A stretch of DNA of 64,000 bases from Morganella morganii_D (GTDB taxonomy: Bacteria > Pseudomonadota > Gammaproteobacteria > Enterobacterales > Enterobacteriaceae): the NCBI GenBank assembly GCA_044772875.1, contig CP173058.1:3739044-3803043 (forward strand), in the 5' to 3' direction. Position 1 is the stretch's first letter; each line of letters starts with the position of its first letter. Shown here in pieces: positions 1-8,580 of this stretch. The notes beneath the pieces were generated by a model that ran no database searches, was not told the DNA's origin, and saw only the letters and a list, made by a program, of their open reading frames with translations. The position numbers and the translations under genes are program-made.

Positions 1-301
1 CGGTGGTGCTGTCTTTCAGGTCGCACAATTTCCCGGTATGGGCCTGTGTGACCGGTTTGGCCGGGTCATTGCCGAGATGAAAAGACAGACCACGGCGGAC
101 CATAACAGGGGCGGCACCCTGTTCCCCGTCACGGTTATCCGCAAAATCATCAGCCACACCCAGCACTGTCAGGCCGGGCGCACCGGGCACTGCAAAACCG
201 GACGCATCAGCGCAGACAACATGTCCGCCGTAAATACGGGCACCGGCCGCAACCGGTACGGGAAAAAGTTCACCGGGACGGTGAGCGGTATTGCGATCCA
301 T
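1..301 (-). CDS. Probable capsid cement/decoration protein (partial, cut by window edge)
   Basis: The minus-strand frame opens with an ATG at 301 that overlaps the stop of the protease gene (TAATG), and it stays open to base 1, giving 100 codons. The protein starts MDRNTAHRPGELFPVPVAAG and continues with short glycine-rich beta-type segments (roughly: GARIYGG, GLTVLGVADDF, VMVRRGLSFHLG). This is the style of DUF2190-like capsid cement proteins, which lie between the protease/scaffold and the major capsid gene in Mu-like phages. Position and style support a capsid-accessory role. The family call is inference because the C-terminus is missing. Confidence 0.6.
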   Translation of the reverse strand, partial: MDRNTAHRPGELFPVPVAAGARIYGGHVVCADASGFAVPGAPGLTVLGVADDFADNRDGEQGAAPVMVRRGLSFHLGNDPAKPVTQAHTGKLCDLKDSTT

Positions 302-1410
302 TACTGACCTCCGAGCTGTTTAGCCATTTCTTCAGGGGAAATACCGAACTGACTGCAGACAGCCAGGGCGGCATCATTTAACTCACCACCCGGAGACTGC
401 AGATCGTCCTGCGTTTTTGCCGCACCGGAAGGCGCTTTACCGCCGGTCTGGGTGGATGACAGCGCGGCAACCGGAACAGCAGCCTCAAGATGCTGAGACA
501 ACGCGGCAAAATTGCTGCGGCCCAGCTCTTTCGCCCAGGTTTCCATTGCCGGCATCAGACGGCCGTCAGACAGCGCAGCCTGAACCAGTGCATCAACCTG
601 ATGCTCCTGACTGTGCTGTCGCTCTGCATTCAGTTTTGCCTGCAGTTCCAGATACCCTTCAACCGGGACATACTTTGCCGGGTCAAAGGCTTTTGAGGAC
701 AGGTCAGCAATCTGCTGCGTCTGGTTTTTCAGCAGGTCAGTCAGACTCTGCCCGGCGGCAACCGTCGTTCCCTTACCGCCGGAAATAATGTCAATCGCTT
801 TCTGCAGTTCCGCTTTGATATCCTCAGCGGTTGCGGTGGCGGGCAGGTTGAGCATCCAGCGTAAATTGCTGAGCAGCTCACTGATGAGTTCATCCACGGT
901 GTGTTCCTCCGGTGTGGTGGTGAGCGCGGCAAAATGACGGGAGGCTGCAATCAGCACCTCGTTCATTCCGTCCAGCGCAGGGGTGTTGGTCAGTGCCGCG
1001 TGAAGCAACTGCGTCACCTGACCCTGGTCGTCATACAAAAATACGGGGGAAATAAAACGGTATTCACGGGCCGTGATGGCCGCTGCGGCTTTCTCTGTCC
1101 ATTCCACGCCGGTGGCGTACAGTCCGTCACTCTCACGCCACTCAAGCTGCTTAAACCAGCCCGCCGCCGGGGCAGGCTGTCCGTTTTTCGCGGAGCGCAG
1201 GGTCTGGTGTTCATAATCAATCACCAGCGGGGTACTGAGCGCCGCTGTCTGTGCAGTCAGCACCGCCGCAATGGCGGCATTCATCACCCAGTGCGCCACA
1301 TCAGACGGACGGCCGTCTTCCGCACGGAATGTTCCGGCCGGAAAAAGCTGGATTTCGTTGGTGTTGTCCCCGCTGAGTGCGGTGGTTAAAGCGGCGATAC
1401 GTGTTTTCAT
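301..1410 (-). CDS. Mu I-type head maturation protease/scaffold
   Basis: About 369 residues. The N-terminal half contains IQLFPAGTFRAEDGRP and PLVIDYEHQTL, typical of the Mu gp32 (I) protease. This family of serine proteases processes the prohead and carries a C-terminal scaffold. The C-terminal half is coiled-coil and low complexity, as expected for scaffold. The open frame reaches a GTG at 1416, but the ATG at 1410 gives the normal family start MKTRIAAL. It is the first gene after a 200-bp gap holding a terminator and a promoter-like site, so it probably begins a separate late transcript for head and tail genes. Confidence 0.88.
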   Translation of the reverse strand: MKTRIAALTTALSGDNTNEIQLFPAGTFRAEDGRPSDVAHWVMNAAIAAVLTAQTAALSTPLVIDYEHQTLRSAKNGQPAPAAGWFKQLEWRESDGLYATGVEWTEKAAAAITAREYRFISPVFLYDDQGQVTQLLHAALTNTPALDGMNEVLIAASRHFAALTTTPEEHTVDELISELLSNLRWMLNLPATATAEDIKAELQKAIDIISGGKGTTVAAGQSLTDLLKNQTQQIADLSSKAFDPAKYVPVEGYLELQAKLNAERQHSQEHQVDALVQAALSDGRLMPAMETWAKELGRSNFAALSQHLEAAVPVAALSSTQTGGKAPSGAAKTQDDLQSPGGELNDAALAVCSQFGISPEEMAKQLGGQ

Positions 1411-1416
1411 ATGCAC

Positions 1417-1460
1417 AGCGTAATGCGGACGCCGGTGCGGGAGCAGATGAGAGGGTTCAG
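1417..1460 (-). promoter_or_regulatory. Candidate C-activated late promoter (Mu P-I position)
   Basis: The minus strand carries CTGAACCC at 1460-1453 and, 30 bp further on, TACGCT at 1422-1417. The same 8-mer and the same spacing to a -10-like hexamer occur before the lysis genes and before gene C. A 24-bp stretch at 1440-1463 is shared with 9731-9754 with one mismatch. In Mu, gene I has its own C-dependent promoter at this place. The -10 match is poor, and the predicted start would fall at about 1410, on the start codon itself, so the exact promoter position is uncertain. Confidence 0.5.
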
Positions 1461-1585
1461 CACTTAAACAGGAAGAAAAAAAGAAAAGGACGGCGGGTAA
1501 GAATCAGGGATCAACAGTAACGCATTTAAACCCCGTTTAAAAACGTTTTAATCACACCCTGCCGTGACATTGCATTGTGAATAAT

Positions 1586-1619
1586 TAAAAACGCACAGAG
1601 GCGCGTACAGGCGTTTTTA
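1586..1619 (-). terminator. Probable terminator after G
   Basis: TAAAAACGC at 1586-1594 pairs with GCGTTTTTA at 1611-1619. It overlaps the stop of the G gene (minus strand) and sits just before the I-type promoter site. The loop is long (16 bases), so strength is uncertain. Confidence 0.5.
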
Positions 1620-2162
1620 TTCCCCGCCGGTTAACTGTGTGAGATAACGCTCAATCACAGCGCCGATTTCACGTTCATCGGTATCTGTCAGACTGAGAAA
1701 CGGACGGGCGGGAATTTTTATCTTATGCGCCCCCACAGAATGGGTTTCACTGTAGTTACTGCGGGATTTACGGACAAACCGGTTGCCGACAGCACCATTT
1801 TTACCCTGCCGGAAGTAGTTCTGCTGACGGCGGGCGGGCATACTGATTTCACCGCCTTCCTGATGGATACGGGCATACTTCACATTTGTCCCCACCACCG
1901 CGCTGTTATTGTCGCTGTAAGAACCAATACTGCCCGCCAGTCTGCCGGAGAGCTGCAGAATGCGGCCCCCGCGACGGCGGCGCTCTGTTGACGGACTCCA
2001 GCCCATCCATTCCGGGCGACCTTCCTGTGCAAAGTTTTCCTCCACCGCATCCGCCATCACCCCGGCAATACGGCGCATCAGCGGTTCGCGGTTTTCCAGT
2101 CCCCGGATAAGTTTATCCAGTGCCGCCTCAAAAGCGGCTGTATCCACTCTGATGCTGTACAT
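1617..2162 (-). CDS. Mu G-type virion morphogenesis protein
   Basis: 181 residues matching the phage virion morphogenesis family (Phage_tail_S, Mu gpG). Recognisable are an N-terminal helical part with LIRGLENREPLMRRIAGVMA, the segment RPEWMGWSP, LQLSGRLAGSI and YARIHQEGG. In Mu, G acts in head-tail assembly. The start ATG overlaps the end of the F gene by one base, so the two are translationally coupled. It is followed by a probable terminator, which makes it the last gene of the lysis-to-G transcript. Confidence 0.88.
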   Translation of the reverse strand: MYSIRVDTAAFEAALDKLIRGLENREPLMRRIAGVMADAVEENFAQEGRPEWMGWSPSTERRRRGGRILQLSGRLAGSIGSYSDNNSAVVGTNVKYARIHQEGGEISMPARRQQNYFRQGKNGAVGNRFVRKSRSNYSETHSVGAHKIKIPARPFLSLTDTDEREIGAVIERYLTQLTGGE

Positions 2163-3316
2163 CAGAACACCGCCTGTGCTTTCACATCTGACAGCCGGTT
2201 ATCACGGACAGTCACCACCCACCACTGCCCGCGGTAGAATGAGGCATAATATTCCGTGCCGTCATCATCACGGCGGGTCTTCTGCGGCTGTTCGATAATA
2301 TTCTGCACGAACAGGTAATCTTCCTGCGTGATATCCTGCTCAGCCAGCTGCTTCAGGGTCGGTGCATCGGTATACACCGGCTGTGTGCGCTGCGTATCGG
2401 TATCCGGACGCGCGGCCACCGGGTAACGCTGCTGCGGTGGCGGCTGCTGTGCGGTGACGGCCTGCTGATACCCCCGTGCAAAGTCCGGCCCGGTCAGGGT
2501 GCCGGTGACATACTGGCTGGCCGCTGCCGGATGATACCGCTCCAGCTCAGGCTGATAACTGACTTCCCCCGGATTAAACCCGAACCCCGGATCAGGGACA
2601 TAAATCTGACCGTCTTTCGGGTTCCGGAATCCGGTCACCGTGCGGGTTTTCCCGGGTACGCCGTATTCCTGCTCCACCTCAACGCGGGTGTGCTCCGTTG
2701 ACTGTACCATCAGCCCCAGCCGCTCCACATCCGCCGCACTGCGGGCACGGACACGGCATCGGCAGCGGTAACCGTCCGGCGGGTAAATGGTCTGCCATAT
2801 CGGATCATCAAAACGGGCAATAAATCCGTTCAGGGCCGCATGTGCCGGGCGGATATGATTATCCATGATACCGACCCGTTCCCAGTAAGGGCGGTCATCC
2901 GTGTTCTCCATCTGCTGCTTATAGCGTCCGGCCATGTAGGAGGACTGCATATTGGTCTGAAAGATGGTGTCCAGACGGCGGGGAGTGAGTCGCTTACCGT
3001 GCAGTTCGCCGGTCTCCGGGTCAGCAATCAGACCTTTACCGAGCCAGCCTTTCTGCTCCAGAACCGGAAGTAACCGGCGCTCAAAATCCCGGTGCGTCTC
3101 CCCGTTTTTCAGAGCTTCTGTCAGTGCCTGCCGGATATCCTGCAGCACGTCCAGCTTCAGCACGCCGGCCACAGTAAACGCCTTTGCATGAGCCTGCACC
3201 TCAACATCGTGGTAATTAAACCCGATGGCGTAGCCTTTGCTCTCAAAGTAGGCTATCGCCTCCGCCGGGGGCAGACCGATGGCATAGCGCAGATCAACCG
3301 TCTCACGACCCGGCAT
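2162..3316 (-). CDS. Mu F-type minor head protein
   Basis: 384 residues from the ATG at 3316, which is preceded by a purine-rich TGGGGGCG and gives MPGRETVDLRYAIGLPPAEA. The open frame extends upstream to 3382, but that part overlaps the portal gene. It belongs to the SPP1 gp7/Mu F minor-capsid family: a segment FQTNMQSSYMAGRYKQ is followed by RPYWERVGIMDNHIRPAHAA and then the cysteine pair YRCRCRVRA. In Mu, F is needed for packaging or connector function inside the head. It overlaps the portal gene by 14 bases. Confidence 0.87.
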   Translation of the reverse strand: MPGRETVDLRYAIGLPPAEAIAYFESKGYAIGFNYHDVEVQAHAKAFTVAGVLKLDVLQDIRQALTEALKNGETHRDFERRLLPVLEQKGWLGKGLIADPETGELHGKRLTPRRLDTIFQTNMQSSYMAGRYKQQMENTDDRPYWERVGIMDNHIRPAHAALNGFIARFDDPIWQTIYPPDGYRCRCRVRARSAADVERLGLMVQSTEHTRVEVEQEYGVPGKTRTVTGFRNPKDGQIYVPDPGFGFNPGEVSYQPELERYHPAAASQYVTGTLTGPDFARGYQQAVTAQQPPPQQRYPVAARPDTDTQRTQPVYTDAPTLKQLAEQDITQEDYLFVQNIIEQPQKTRRDDDGTEYYASFYRGQWWVVTVRDNRLSDVKAQAVF

Positions 3317-4883
3317 GAATACGCCCCCAGACTTCGGATACAAAAATTGCCCGCTCCAGCAGCTCCCTGAGCGCATTATCATCCAGCAGAGGATAACCGG
3401 CCGCGACCAGATTCATCGCCTCATCGGCACTGTGTCCGGCCCGCAGTGCTGTCACCATCGGTGCCAGTAACTGATTCATAGCCTCACTGACCGGGTCAGA
3501 CAGCGGTGGTGCGTTATCCAGTTTTATCTGCGCCGGGTCAGCATCCGCTGATTCCGTGGTCTTCGACAGTACCGCCAGTCCGTGACGTGACAGTCCGTTA
3601 CTCAGCGGGGTCAGCAGCGGCATCGGAGGACGGGGTGACAATACCGGTTCATCATCTTTTGCCTGCGGGATACCGGCTTTTTTATTGACCCATGACACCG
3701 GAATCCCGGTCATTCCGGCCTCATTCACCAGGGTTGATACGGCCTGTGCGAACGGTGCCAGCTCCACGGTCTCACTGGTATCAAACACAAACTGCGGTAA
3801 CCGGCGCGGGTTGACATCCGCATGACCGTTCAGTGCCAGCACCATCTGAATGAGACTGCGGAACATGTTCTCAATCTGACGGGCATCCGCTGTCATCAGG
3901 TCGTGGCGGACTTCGTTATGCACATTACCCAGTGCATTGGTGGAGGTTTTACCGTCTGCCTGCGTGGTCAGGGTGCCGCCCAGGATAATTTTTGACTGAG
4001 TACGCTCCGCCCAGTTAATCATCGCCATAAACGGATCCGGGCCGCCACCGGCAGCAGATTCAAACTTGATGTCATTCCCCTGCGGGATAGCGGCCACCGC
4101 ATCATGTCCGAGGTTCACCAGCTGATACAGCAGCTTGTCGATATCCGCATCTGATGTGCCCTGTGCATAGGTGGCGATACGGGCCGGAAGGCCGTAAATC
4201 TCAAGGAACTCCGCCAGGTCACGCAGGGAGAAGTTTTTAAACAGATACGGCCACACCAGCACACGGAACAGGCCGCTGGTCGCAATAAAACCGCTGCGGG
4301 CGTTATGCTTATGCACCAGCCAACCGAACGGCCACAACGGGGATCCCTCGAACTGATCATCATTGAGGCGGATCTCGTCCCGTTTTTCCGGCAGTGTGCG
4401 GAACCAGTAATGCGGACGCAGGTTAAGTGCCTTCGGCAGCCAGACCTTTTCAATCAGTTCCCACTCAATTTCCTGACAGGAAAACCCGTGACCGACCGCT
4501 TCCATCCCATTGAGGATGATATCCTCAATGCCCGGCATGGCATCAAACCACTCCTGGACTTTTGCTGTCATATCCCGTTCCTGTGCAGTGGCATTCTTCG
4601 GCGGTTCAACTGACCAGTCCAGCGTGAGCAGAACATTCTTGCGCTTTTCCATTTCGGCAAAAATATGACCGTCACGCTCAACCATGTCTGAGAACAGGCA
4701 CGCCTGCGCACTCAGGTCGCCCCGTTCAGCGGCCTGCAGAATACGCGGGAGCTTGCGGATGGTCAGCCCGCGTGACGGATGCTCCGGATAGATGCGCTGC
4801 ATCTGCGCTATTTTGCCTGTCTGCGGGCTTTTTAATACTTCCCGTTCAATCGGGTTTCCGTGAATATCAACTATTTTCGGCAT
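3303..4883 (-). CDS. Phage portal protein (Mu gp29-like, DUF935)
   Basis: 526 residues, typical length for the DUF935 portal family of Mu-like phages. The N-terminus has MPKIVDIHGNPI, and YPEHPSRGLTIRKLPRILQ is the family hallmark. Further on come RDGHIFAEMEKRKNVLLTLDW and a central LRDLAEFLEIYGLPARIATY. The portal forms the dodecameric DNA channel at the capsid vertex and docks the terminase. The gene sits between terminase and F, the standard Mu order. Confidence 0.93.
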   Translation of the reverse strand: MPKIVDIHGNPIEREVLKSPQTGKIAQMQRIYPEHPSRGLTIRKLPRILQAAERGDLSAQACLFSDMVERDGHIFAEMEKRKNVLLTLDWSVEPPKNATAQERDMTAKVQEWFDAMPGIEDIILNGMEAVGHGFSCQEIEWELIEKVWLPKALNLRPHYWFRTLPEKRDEIRLNDDQFEGSPLWPFGWLVHKHNARSGFIATSGLFRVLVWPYLFKNFSLRDLAEFLEIYGLPARIATYAQGTSDADIDKLLYQLVNLGHDAVAAIPQGNDIKFESAAGGGPDPFMAMINWAERTQSKIILGGTLTTQADGKTSTNALGNVHNEVRHDLMTADARQIENMFRSLIQMVLALNGHADVNPRRLPQFVFDTSETVELAPFAQAVSTLVNEAGMTGIPVSWVNKKAGIPQAKDDEPVLSPRPPMPLLTPLSNGLSRHGLAVLSKTTESADADPAQIKLDNAPPLSDPVSEAMNQLLAPMVTALRAGHSADEAMNLVAAGYPLLDDNALRELLERAIFVSEVWGRIHAGS

Positions 4884-4893
4884 TTCTTAATCC

Positions 4894-6525
4894 TTACCAG
4901 GCACCTGCACCAAAGCGTTTTCCGCCGTCACGCACAGAGCGGCTGCGGATGTCGGTGCTGCCCGCGCGTGAGGCGGCAAGTGACCACAACATGTGTAAAC
5001 AGTCCGGGCCGTCATCATGATCGGCTTTCGGGAAATGACGCAGCTGGTCAATCAGGGTGTGCTGCGTCGGGTGAAGACGGATCAGCCCGTTGACCATGTG
5101 CGGCTGCAGGGACTCAATCCGCAGCGCTTTATCGGTGTGCGGGATAACCGGAATGGCCGGAACCGGAATACCCTGCTGAGCGGAGCGTTTCACCAGCTCT
5201 GTGCGCAGGAACTCCTGAAACTGGACGGACTCAAACGCCCAGATGAGACACCCGTATTCACGCTGATAGCGGATCACATCCTCAATAATTTTGTCGGGCA
5301 GACGGCGGCGGATATCCGCTTCCACCACATCCAGAATACCGGTCATCCGGTTAAAGCCGCCGACCAGAAGCGCGGACGGGTCACGGCCCTTGCTGAGTCT
5401 GCCGAGGCTGGGGTCACAGGCTCCGTAGTAAATCCAGTCCGCCAGATGGTTAGACCAGAAGATAATACTGTTGGCAAAAATCGCATCCTCACCGCTGACC
5501 GGGTCATTCTGGTACTCAGAATCAAAAGTATCGTGACCGTCACGGGCACGGATTTTCATCAGAGCAAGCAGCGGGCGGGCAGCCCATGACACAATGGCCC
5601 CTTCAGACATAGCTGCTTCATTTTCCGTATAGAAACGCTCAGCCTCATCCGGCAGTCTGTTATGGATAAGGGTTTCCCACTCATCCCACAGTTTCATATT
5701 GACCGGCCACTGCAGAATGGCTTTAAAGCGGACAGTGCGCCACATCGCGTTATTCAGGGTGCGGGAAAGTACCGAGTCGTAATGCAGGATAGTCCCGATG
5801 TAGACAATATCGGTTTTACCCCCGGCCTCACCGAGCGGCATCACGGTCTTTTTAAGCCAGGTGTGCAGCTTGTCCCGCTGTTCCGGATTACGCACCATCT
5901 CATCGTTCTCGATATCATCGAGCACCACCAAATCAGGACGGTACGGGCCGTGACGCAGACCACGCAGTTTTTTACCGCTGCCCGCCACCGTCACTTTGAT
6001 ATTATTACGGGTGACGATGGTGCCCATCTGCCAGGTACGGCCCTGACCGCAGATATCCGGATAATCGTTCTTCAGACGCGGGTTATATTCCAGTTCGGCT
6101 TTGATGGCTTCCAGCATCGGATAGGCCTGGTCGATACTGTCCATAATGATGACCGGGTACTTTTTAATCCCCCGGATAATGCACCACAGCACAAAGAGCT
6201 GACTGACCAGCGTGGATTTTGCCTCACCGCGCGGCGCGGCTATCGCATCACTTTCAGCGGCCGGACTGGCGACAATTTTCGGCAGACGGGAAAACAGGTA
6301 ATCATGCAGCTGGCTGCGGGAATGATGGCGGACATAATGCGGGAAGTAGGTTTCCACGAAAAAGCTGTAGCCGTCATCCGCATCACTCACCTGCAGACGG
6401 CGGGTATCCGCCGCAGCCGGGTCAGCATCAAACCCGAGACATTCAGCTTCAATGGTCTGACGCAGTTCAGCAATGTATTCCTGTAATGAGGTTTTGAACT
6501 CTTTACGTGAAACCTTTTTAGTCAT
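4894..6525 (-). CDS. Phage terminase large subunit (Mu gp28-like)
   Basis: 543 residues from the ATG at 6525 (MTKKVSRKEF), with AAAGG seven bases upstream. The N-terminal ATPase shows a deviant Walker A (APRGEAKSTL), usual for terminases, and a Walker B LVVLDDIEND. The C-terminal half, after YQNDPVSGEDAIF and ACDPSLGRLSKG, is the nuclease domain. The enzyme drives headful packaging of replicated phage DNA. The start overlaps by 8 bases the stop of a zinc-ribbon gene not usually found between the two terminase genes. Confidence 0.93.
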   Translation of the reverse strand: MTKKVSRKEFKTSLQEYIAELRQTIEAECLGFDADPAAADTRRLQVSDADDGYSFFVETYFPHYVRHHSRSQLHDYLFSRLPKIVASPAAESDAIAAPRGEAKSTLVSQLFVLWCIIRGIKKYPVIIMDSIDQAYPMLEAIKAELEYNPRLKNDYPDICGQGRTWQMGTIVTRNNIKVTVAGSGKKLRGLRHGPYRPDLVVLDDIENDEMVRNPEQRDKLHTWLKKTVMPLGEAGGKTDIVYIGTILHYDSVLSRTLNNAMWRTVRFKAILQWPVNMKLWDEWETLIHNRLPDEAERFYTENEAAMSEGAIVSWAARPLLALMKIRARDGHDTFDSEYQNDPVSGEDAIFANSIIFWSNHLADWIYYGACDPSLGRLSKGRDPSALLVGGFNRMTGILDVVEADIRRRLPDKIIEDVIRYQREYGCLIWAFESVQFQEFLRTELVKRSAQQGIPVPAIPVIPHTDKALRIESLQPHMVNGLIRLHPTQHTLIDQLRHFPKADHDDGPDCLHMLWSLAASRAGSTDIRSRSVRDGGKRFGAGAW

Positions 6526-6955
6526 CAGCAAACCTTTTACCGGACATAGCCTCGCTATTTAACGTGGATTTATATTTTTTGTTAAATGAAGATATTAAAT
6601 CTTCTTCGCTCATTTCTTTCTGGAAAATGAACTGACAGTCGCAGCAACTGATTTCTGATATACCAAGATCACAATTACTGTTTATCGACAGACCATCTTC
6701 TGAACCGCAGTCAGGACAAATTCCTAACTCATTTTTATATTCCGGATATGAATCAATATCACGATAAGAAAGGCATTCAGGATGATGAGAGCGGGGAACA
6801 GACGGCGTTATTGTTCCGCAACTGACACAAAAGCTATTGCCTTCTTCACAGATGCCAAGCCATTTTAATTTTATGTCTAATTGCTTAAATCTTTCCGGAT
6901 GCACAGGGACAGAACCGAACATCTCAATGAGACTGAATCTCTCGCCATTACCCAT
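6518..6955 (-). CDS. Small multi-CxxC (zinc-ribbon) protein inserted between terminase genes
   Basis: 145 residues from the ATG at 6955, with GGAGAAAGACT just before it. A longer upstream frame is a shadow of the terminase small-subunit gene. Three CxxC pairs are visible: FCVSCG, GICPDCG and SCCDCQ, so it probably binds one or two zinc ions. The gene is clearly AT-richer than both neighbours and uses rarer codons. It overlaps the small terminase by 8 bases at its start and the large terminase by 8 at its end. No function is recognised. The composition and position suggest a late-acquired cargo gene. Confidence 0.75.
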   Translation of the reverse strand: MGNGERFSLIEMFGSVPVHPERFKQLDIKLKWLGICEEGNSFCVSCGTITPSVPRSHHPECLSYRDIDSYPEYKNELGICPDCGSEDGLSINSNCDLGISEISCCDCQFIFQKEMSEEDLISSFNKKYKSTLNSEAMSGKRFADD

Positions 6956-7448
6956 AGTCTTTCTCCAGTACATCTGCAAAGGCTTCCAGAATCTCAACAA
7001 ACACCACGTTATGCTGAGGGTATTTATCACTGATGAACTGACCCAGCCGCTGGATCACATCGATGGCCGTGGCGAGTTTATCGGTTTCCGGTAATATCTT
7101 TTTGCTGGCTGATACCGCTTTGTTAAAGGCATCTGCCAGACTGGCGAGCATGTCCACCCGGGCACCCGGTGCGATATCCGGGTTCGTGTTTATCTGCTCA
7201 GTGACCGTCTGACACTGGACAACCAGACTCATCAGCACCGCACGTCCGGCATCCTCAACACCACCACCGGCCAGCATGTGAGCCGCGCGCATTTTGTCCC
7301 AGTCGTCATTCTTATCCTGCGCCTCTTTCTTCCAGCGCCGGGCAGTCACGAACGAAACCCCGGCCTGAGCAGCGGCCACCTCCAGCGACATCTGGCTGAA
7401 GATATAAGCGCGGCGCAGCTTGTCGCGGGTCTCCTGCGGAAAAGCCAT
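6948..7448 (-). CDS. Terminase small subunit candidate (DUF1804, Mu gp27-like)
   Basis: 166 residues. The N-terminus MAFPQETRDKLRRAYIFSQM is followed by a helix-turn-helix (LEVAAAQAGVSFVTARRWKKEA, residues about 22-43), typical of DUF1804 proteins located just before the large terminase in Mu-like phages. The remainder is helical and would oligomerise. The assumed role is recognition of the phage end for packaging. That is established for small terminases in general and inferred here from HTH plus position. Confidence 0.82.
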   Translation of the reverse strand: MAFPQETRDKLRRAYIFSQMSLEVAAAQAGVSFVTARRWKKEAQDKNDDWDKMRAAHMLAGGGVEDAGRAVLMSLVVQCQTVTEQINTNPDIAPGARVDMLASLADAFNKAVSASKKILPETDKLATAIDVIQRLGQFISDKYPQHNVVFVEILEAFADVLEKDYG

Positions 7449-7450
7449 CG

Positions 7451-7687
7451 TTACAGTCCCATCTTCGCACGCAGCAGCATCATGGCGGTGGTCACCAGAC
7501 AGGCGGTAATACCGCCGGATACGGCACCGGCAACTGCGCCACGGCGCATGGCTCCCTGTGTCGCATCCTGACGGATGGCATCCATCTGATCACTCAGCGA
7601 ATCCATCTGCGTTTCAATGCGGTTTAAATGGCCTTTAACGCTGATTAAAACGTCACTCTTTCTGCTGTTACGGGTGCGTTTTTTCAT
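7451..7687 (-). CDS. Small membrane protein with coiled coil
   Basis: 78 residues: a basic N-terminus MKKRTRNSRKSD, an amphipathic heptad-like stretch (residues about 16-46, GHLNRIETQMDSLSDQMDAI), then a C-terminal membrane segment (AGAVSGGITACLVTTAMMLL). It lies between the lysis and terminase genes, where Mu-like phages keep small membrane proteins such as gp25. No family is assigned with confidence. Confidence 0.65.
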   Translation of the reverse strand: MKKRTRNSRKSDVLISVKGHLNRIETQMDSLSDQMDAIRQDATQGAMRRGAVAGAVSGGITACLVTTAMMLLRAKMGL

Positions 7688-7913
7688 GACTGATTTCCTT
7701 GTTATTGAACGTATTAATAAATTCCCCCGTATCAGTACGGCGGCAGATGACCCCGGTCTGTTCTGCCGGATGTCCGGTCACGGCGGCATACTTTGCACAG
7801 CGCAGACCGGTCAGGCCGGGCAGAACCAGAAAGATAAAAAACATGGCCAGCACAACAGCCACAACTGTCAGCAGCAGGGTGTAACCACAGGCATTATGCC
7901 GGGAGCGTTTCAT
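7668..7913 (-). CDS. Small single-pass membrane protein
   Basis: 81 residues from the ATG at 7913 (MKRSRHNACGYTLLLT). One strong hydrophobic helix (TLLLTVVAVVLAMFFIFLVL) follows a positively charged N-terminus, then a short tail with two cysteines (LRCAKYA, VICRRTD). It overlaps the end of Rz and the start of the next membrane protein. Function unknown; it lies immediately after the lysis cassette. Confidence 0.6.
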   Translation of the reverse strand: MKRSRHNACGYTLLLTVVAVVLAMFFIFLVLPGLTGLRCAKYAAVTGHPAEQTGVICRRTDTGEFINTFNNKEISHEKTHP

Positions 7914-8467
7914 TGCACTGTCTCCCGTCTGCATTCACGAACCACATCACGCACATACTCCTGTAACCCGCTCAGTTTTGCTCTGTCGGAAAGGATACCG
8001 GTGCGGATATCATGAATAATGAGTCCAGCTTCTCCAGAGAGTCTGACGGTGGCTCCATCATCCATTCCGGCGGTGGTGCGATGGTTGCCTGCGGTGAGCT
8101 GACAGGTTGCAAGGTCGGCGCGGGCGAACTGCAACCGGCGGTTACCTGAAGCAAGATCAGCACGCAGCCGCTGATTAATGATTTCCTCATTACGTAACTT
8201 CTCCGTGTAGGTTTTATCCAGTGCCTGAACCTGCCGCTGAGATTCAGACAGGCGGTTTAATGCCTTCTGTGTGTCTTCCTGTGCTTTGTCTGACACGGCT
8301 TTCAGGTCTCCGGCGTGACGGGCTTTCAGTTGCGATATTTCCCGGGTAAAGCTGTTATCCATGACCAGATAAGACGACACTGCACCTGCGGTGAAAATCA
8401 GCATGGCGCTGATAATAAGCAGCCATCCGGATGCAGGTGACGGAATTTCACGGGATAAAATATTCAT
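7910..8467 (-). CDS. Rz: Rz-type inner-membrane spanin
   Basis: 185 residues. An N-terminal signal-anchor (GWLLIISAMLIFTAGAVSSY, about 14-33) is followed by a long charged coiled coil (about 40-120) and a C-terminal region with cysteines. This is the architecture of i-spanins (Rz, Phage_lysis family). The start ATG overlaps the stop of the preceding 38-aa gene (ATGA). With the embedded Rz1 it would form the spanin complex that disrupts the outer membrane in the last step of lysis. Confidence 0.9.
   Translation of the reverse strand: MNILSREIPSPASGWLLIISAMLIFTAGAVSSYLVMDNSFTREISQLKARHAGDLKAVSDKAQEDTQKALNRLSESQRQVQALDKTYTEKLRNEEIINQRLRADLASGNRRLQFARADLATCQLTAGNHRTTAGMDDGATVRLSGEAGLIIHDIRTGILSDRAKLSGLQEYVRDVVRECRRETVQ
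7972..8190 (-). CDS. Rz1: Rz1-type outer-membrane spanin lipoprotein, embedded in Rz
   Basis: 72 residues, read in a different frame wholly inside the Rz gene. MRKSLISGCVLILL is a signal peptide ending in the lipobox VTAGC. The mature part is proline-rich (SSPAPTLQPV, APPPEWMMEPP). Nested, out-of-frame proline-rich lipoprotein genes inside Rz are the hallmark of Rz1. It would be lipid-anchored in the outer membrane and bind the C-terminus of Rz across the periplasm. Confidence 0.88.
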   Translation of the reverse strand: MRKSLISGCVLILLQVTAGCSSPAPTLQPVSSPQATIAPPPEWMMEPPSDSLEKLDSLFMISAPVSFPTEQN

Positions 8468-8580
8468 GCCGCAAGTACCGCCACCAGTAAAAACCAGCCC
8501 CAGCCCGGCATCCCGTTAAGCGCCAGAAAAAATGCAGAAATCAATGCACATAAAGCGATAAGATTCATTTTCAGTTTCAT
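8464..8580 (-). CDS. 38-aa hydrophobic protein between endolysin and Rz
   Basis: A 38-residue frame, MKLKMNLIALCALISAFFLA followed by LNGMPGWGWFLLVAVLAA, with two short hydrophobic segments joined by a Gly-Pro-Gly-Trp turn. Both ends use ATGA overlaps: its start overlaps the endolysin stop and its stop overlaps the Rz start. The tight coupling argues that it is translated. It may modulate the holin or be an antiholin-like peptide. That is inference from position and topology. Confidence 0.65.
   Translation of the reverse strand: MKLKMNLIALCALISAFFLALNGMPGWGWFLLVAVLAA

Noticed and set aside
5662..6486. Open frame of 274 codons on the plus strand opposite the terminase gene
   Set aside because: Lies wholly inside the terminase large subunit, has no start signal and no recognisable motif.
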